Source: Actinomycetales bacterium
Lineage (GTDB): Bacteria > Actinomycetota > Actinomycetes > Actinomycetales > Cellulomonadaceae
NCBI GenBank assembly: GCA_012514545.1
Contig: JAAZAC010000139.1
Coordinates: 1-8,548 of the forward strand
Direction: 5' to 3'
Length of the DNA: 8,548 bases
The notes below the pieces were generated by a model that was not told the DNA's origin, did not search any database, and was given only the letters and a program-made list of their open reading frames with translations. A program made the translations under genes and the position numbers. Shown here in pieces: positions 6,380-8,548 of the stretch (its first letter is position 1; the number at the start of each line of letters is the position of its first letter).

Positions 6380-6380
6380 G

Positions 6381-6464
6381 GCGGGGCCCGGGCGGGCGGC
6401 GTCCGTCCCCGGGCGCACGGCGGCGCGGGTGCGTCCGACCGGGGGACGACGCCCGCGGCCCCGC
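6381..6464. promoter_or_regulatory. Large nested imperfect palindrome in the divergent promoter region
   Basis: Three sets of arms are nested around position 6423: GCGGGGCC (6381-6388) with GGCCCCGC (6457-6464); 6399-6410 with 6442-6452, eleven pairs and one bulged C; and GGGCGCAC (6411-6418) with GTGCGTCC (6429-6436), with one G-T mismatch. The loop is 6419-6428. The structure lies between the two predicted leaderless promoters and could be a shared operator for the two divergent two-component operons. GC-rich sequence produces some such matches by chance. Confidence 0.45.
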
Positions 6465-6486
6465 CCGGGCGGGGGCGGGCCTGTGG

Positions 6487-6492
6487 CAGCAT
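6487..6492 (+). promoter_or_regulatory. Candidate -10 element of a leaderless promoter for the OmpR-type regulator
   Basis: CAGCAT is followed by exactly 6 nt and then ATG at 6499. It fits the relaxed YAnnnT -10 pattern of actinobacteria, and the spacing mirrors that of the divergent kinase promoter. No Shine-Dalgarno sequence precedes the ATG. Confidence 0.55.
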
Positions 6493-6498
6493 GTGCGC

Positions 6499-7176
6499 AT
6501 GACGCGGGTCCTGCTGGCTGAAGATGACCCCACCATTGCCGAACCGTTGGCGCGCGCCTTGGGGCGCGAGGGCTACGACGTCGTCGTGCAAGGCACGGGT
6601 CAAGGCGCGATCGACGGAGCCCCCAGCGCGGACCTCGTGATCCTCGATCTCGGGCTGCCCGACATGGACGGCCTCGACGTCGCGCGCTGGATCCGCGGCA
6701 AGGGGATGACGACGCCGGTCCTCGTGCTCACGGCCCGCGCGGACGAGGTGGACCTCGTCGTCGGGCTGGACGCCGGCGCGGACGACTACGTGACCAAGCC
6801 GTTCCGGCTCGCGGAGCTGCTCGCCCGGGTGCGCGCCCTCCTGCGGCGCAGCCAGGCCGACGGCGGCGACGAGGACGAGCTGAGCGCGCAGGACGTGCGC
6901 ATGGACCTCGCGGCGCACCGCGCGTTCCAGGGGGACCGCGAGCTGCACCTCACCGCGAAGGAGTTCGACCTGCTGCGGGTGCTGGTCCGGGAGGCGGGCT
7001 CGGTCGTCTCCCGCGAGCAGCTCATGCGGGAGGTGTGGGACTCCGACCCGACGGGCTCGACGAAGACCCTCGACATGCACGTCTCCTGGCTGCGGCGCAA
7101 GCTCGGCGACGACGCGAACGACCCGCGCTACATCTCCACGGTGCGCGGCATGGGCTTCCGCTTCGAGACGCGCTGA
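6499..7176 (+). CDS. OmpR/PhoB-family winged-helix response regulator
   Basis: A 225-aa cytoplasmic transcription regulator working with the kinase encoded 18 nt downstream. Receiver domain about 1-118: acidic pair D9-D10 in LLAEDD, phosphoacceptor D50 in LVILDLGLPDMDG, switch T78 in VLTAR and K100 in DYVTKPF. OmpR-type winged helix at about 127-223, with LTAKEFDLLRVLVREAGSVVSREQL and recognition helix KTLDMHVSWLRRKLG, ending in RGMGFRFETR. The length is normal for the family. ATG at 6499 is preferred over an in-frame GTG at 6493 because MTRVLLAEDD is the standard opening and a -10-like CAGCAT sits 6 nt upstream. The first 50 codons contain ten codons ending in A or T plus two TTG, while the following 175 contain none before the stop. 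The gene is divergent from the NarL-type system. Its target genes cannot be read from the sequence; autoregulation is plausible. Confidence 0.96.
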   Translation: MTRVLLAEDDPTIAEPLARALGREGYDVVVQGTGQGAIDGAPSADLVILDLGLPDMDGLDVARWIRGKGMTTPVLVLTARADEVDLVVGLDAGADDYVTKPFRLAELLARVRALLRRSQADGGDEDELSAQDVRMDLAAHRAFQGDRELHLTAKEFDLLRVLVREAGSVVSREQLMREVWDSDPTGSTKTLDMHVSWLRRKLGDDANDPRYISTVRGMGFRFETR

Positions 7177-7182
7177 TCGGGC

Positions 7183-7186
7183 AGGG
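7183..7186 (+). promoter_or_regulatory. Ribosome binding site of the HAMP/HisKA kinase
   Basis: AGGG within GCAGGG, 8 nt before the GTG at 7195, in the 18-nt gap after the regulator stop. It is a modest match but well spaced, and no other start nearby is better. Confidence 0.55.
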
Positions 7187-7194
7187 CCGCTGAC

Positions 7195-8532
7195 GTGCGC
7201 CGCCGGGTCCTCCAGGCGACGATCGCCGCGGTCACGGTCGCGGTCGTCCTGCTCGGCATCCCGCTCGCCTTCTACGGTGCCCGCCTCATCCGGGACACCG
7301 AGCTCCGCCACCTCAACGACGCGGCGGCGGCGCTCGGCCGGCAGGTCGAGGCGCGGATCACGGCGGGGCGCGAGCTGAGCGAGGAGATGCTCGAGCCGTA
7401 CGTCGGCGGGCAGGACGGCGCGCTGCCCGTGTCGGCGTCCGTCGTCGGGCCGGACGGCACCCGCATCCAGGCCGGGGACCCGGTGGAGGGCCAGGCGTAC
7501 ACGAAGGTCGTCAACACCGAGTCCGGCGGGGTCGTCGTCATGTCCGTCTCCTACTGGGACGTCGTGTGGCGGACGGCGCGCGCCGTGGTGCTCGTGGTCG
7601 TCGCGGCGACGGTGGCGTTCGCCGCGGGCATCTCGATGGCGCTGTGGCAGGCGCGGCGGCTCGCGGCCCCGCTCGTCTACCTCGCGGCGAGCGCCGAGCA
7701 GCTCGGCTCGGGGCAGGTGCGGCCGCGGCTCGAGCCGTCCGGGGTGGAGGAGATCGACCTCGTCGCCGCGGAGCTCGTGCGCAGCGCCGACCGGCTCGCG
7801 GGCCGGCTCGCCGCCGAGCGGCAGTTCGCCAGCGACGCGTCCCACCAGCTACGCACCCCGCTGACGGCGCTGTCCATGCGGCTCGAGGAGATCATCGAGG
7901 CCGCGTCGTCGGACGAGGTGCGCGAGGAGGCGCGCATCGCGCTCGAGCAGGTCGAGCGGCTCGTCACGGTCGTGGACGACCTGCTCGCGCGCTCGCGGCG
8001 CGCCCAGGGCGGCACGACGGAGGCGGTGCACCTCGCCGACGTCCTCGTCCAGCAGCGCGAGGAGTGGGCGCCCACGTTCGCGCGCGCGGGCCGCCGGCTC
8101 GTCGTGGAGGTGCCCGACGACGTCAGCGTCCTCGCGACGCCGGGCGCGCTCGCCCAGGTGCTCGCCACCCTCATCGAGAACTCGCTCAAGCACGGCGGCG
8201 GCACGACGACGGTCCGGTCCCGGCCGTCGGGGCCCGCCGCGTTCGTCGTCGAGGTGGCCGACGAGGGGCCGGGCGTGCCGGACGACCTCGCGCCGCGGAT
8301 CTTCGAGCGCGAGGTCACCTCGGGCGCGGGGACGGGGCTGGGCCTGGCCCTCGCGCGGGACCTCGTCGCGGCGGACGGCGGGCGCCTCGAGCTCGCGCAG
8401 CGGCGGCCGCCCGTGTTCGCGGTGTTCCTCGCGGCGGTGCCGCGGTCGCTCGACCCCGACGTCGTGCTGCCGCGGGGGTCGCTCGTGTCACCCCAGGGGC
8501 GTCGGCGCCGTCGGCGCGGCCCGCGGCGCTGA
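7195..8532 (+). CDS. Sensor histidine kinase with HAMP and HisKA domains
   Basis: A 445-aa membrane kinase, cognate partner of the OmpR-type regulator upstream (18-nt gap, same operon). Membrane segments at about 6-28 and 128-150 enclose an extracytoplasmic sensor loop of roughly 100 residues. A HAMP linker follows (about 150-205, including RRLAAPLVYLAASAEQLGSG). The HisKA dimerisation domain has phosphoacceptor H217 in FASDASHQLRTPLTAL. The HATPase_c domain has N329 in LIENSLKHG, DEGPG (356-360), an F-box at RIFEREV (368-374) and GAGTGLGLALARDL (377-390). These are all the catalytic motifs needed. The GTG start at 7195 follows an AGGG site. The C-terminus ends in an unusual run of six arginines plus GPRR (436-445), partly made of a 9-bp tandem repeat. 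The stimulus is not evident; the sensor loop has no recognisable named domain. Confidence 0.95.
   Translation: MRRRVLQATIAAVTVAVVLLGIPLAFYGARLIRDTELRHLNDAAAALGRQVEARITAGRELSEEMLEPYVGGQDGALPVSASVVGPDGTRIQAGDPVEGQAYTKVVNTESGGVVVMSVSYWDVVWRTARAVVLVVVAATVAFAAGISMALWQARRLAAPLVYLAASAEQLGSGQVRPRLEPSGVEEIDLVAAELVRSADRLAGRLAAERQFASDASHQLRTPLTALSMRLEEIIEAASSDEVREEARIALEQVERLVTVVDDLLARSRRAQGGTTEAVHLADVLVQQREEWAPTFARAGRRLVVEVPDDVSVLATPGALAQVLATLIENSLKHGGGTTTVRSRPSGPAAFVVEVADEGPGVPDDLAPRIFEREVTSGAGTGLGLALARDLVAADGGRLELAQRRPPVFAVFLAAVPRSLDPDVVLPRGSLVSPQGRRRRRRGPRR
8500..8517. repeat. 9-bp tandem repeat coding for the arginine tail of the kinase
   Basis: CGTCGGCGC occurs at 8500-8508 and 8509-8517, in frame, each copy encoding RRR (residues 436-441). 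Together with the following GGC CCG CGG CGC it makes a strongly basic tail just before the stop. Confidence 0.8.
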
Positions 8533-8548
8533 GGGCGCGGCGGGGGAG

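Noticed and set aside
6493..6498. An upstream GTG start for the OmpR-type regulator
   Set aside because: It adds only two residues before the family-typical MTRVLLAEDD opening, lacks a Shine-Dalgarno site, and would fall within the -10 to start spacer of the predicted leaderless promoter.
5222..6502. A plus-strand frame of 426 residues opposite the HisKA_3 kinase
   Set aside because: It is antisense to a kinase with all catalytic motifs; its product is His/Arg/Gly-rich and has no recognisable fold.
5917..7845. A 642-residue minus-strand frame across the divergent promoter and the OmpR-type system
   Set aside because: It runs antisense to two clear genes and through the promoter region, and its product is compositionally biased with no domain.
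8533..8548. The last 16 bases after the kinase stop
   Set aside because: Too short to support a terminator or a new gene; no feature is visible.

Overview
The window comes from a chromosome with very high GC content, where almost every third codon position is G or C. GTG starts are common, and two genes look leaderless, with a -10 element 6 nt before the start codon. These traits and the protein sequences point to a high-GC actinobacterium, probably a Micrococcales member of the Cellulomonas/Promicromonosporaceae type. The genus is an inference; no rRNA or marker gene is present.

Layout from left to right. (1) 1-617, minus strand: the N-terminal 205 codons of a protein with a clear FHA domain, running off the left edge, plausibly an FtsK/SpoIIIE-type ATPase. 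(2) 618-732: a short gap holding a perfect 14-bp GC-rich hairpin (likely terminator) next to a perfect 25-bp tandem duplication that includes the permease stop codon. (3) 733-4079, minus strand: a two-gene ABC operon with a large FtsX/MacB-like permease (854 aa) and its LolD/MacB-type ATPase (261 aa), overlapping by the bases GTGA. (4) 4080-4343: an intergenic region rich in repeats. It has a perfect 22-bp direct repeat at each side, three copies of an AGTGGAACGA motif (two direct, one inverted), and the ABC promoter region. (5) 4344-6367, minus strand: a two-component pair, a NarL-type response regulator and a HisKA_3 histidine kinase with about six membrane segments, again overlapping by GTGA. 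(6) 6368-6498: a divergent promoter region with two predicted leaderless starts around a large imperfect palindrome. (7) 6499-8532, plus strand: a second two-component pair of a different family, an OmpR-type regulator and a HAMP/HisKA kinase with an extracytoplasmic sensor loop.

How the genes may work together. Beside an FtsX-type exporter, the NarL-type pair most likely senses envelope or antimicrobial stress and controls the ABC operon; this is inferred from gene order. The OmpR-type pair is transcribed divergently from the same short intergenic region, so the two systems may cross-regulate. The genes themselves belong to known families. The less ordinary material is in the non-coding DNA (nested repeats at 4199-4343, the palindrome at 6381-6464, the tandem duplication at a stop codon) and in the sharply different codon use of the first 50 codons of the OmpR-type regulator.
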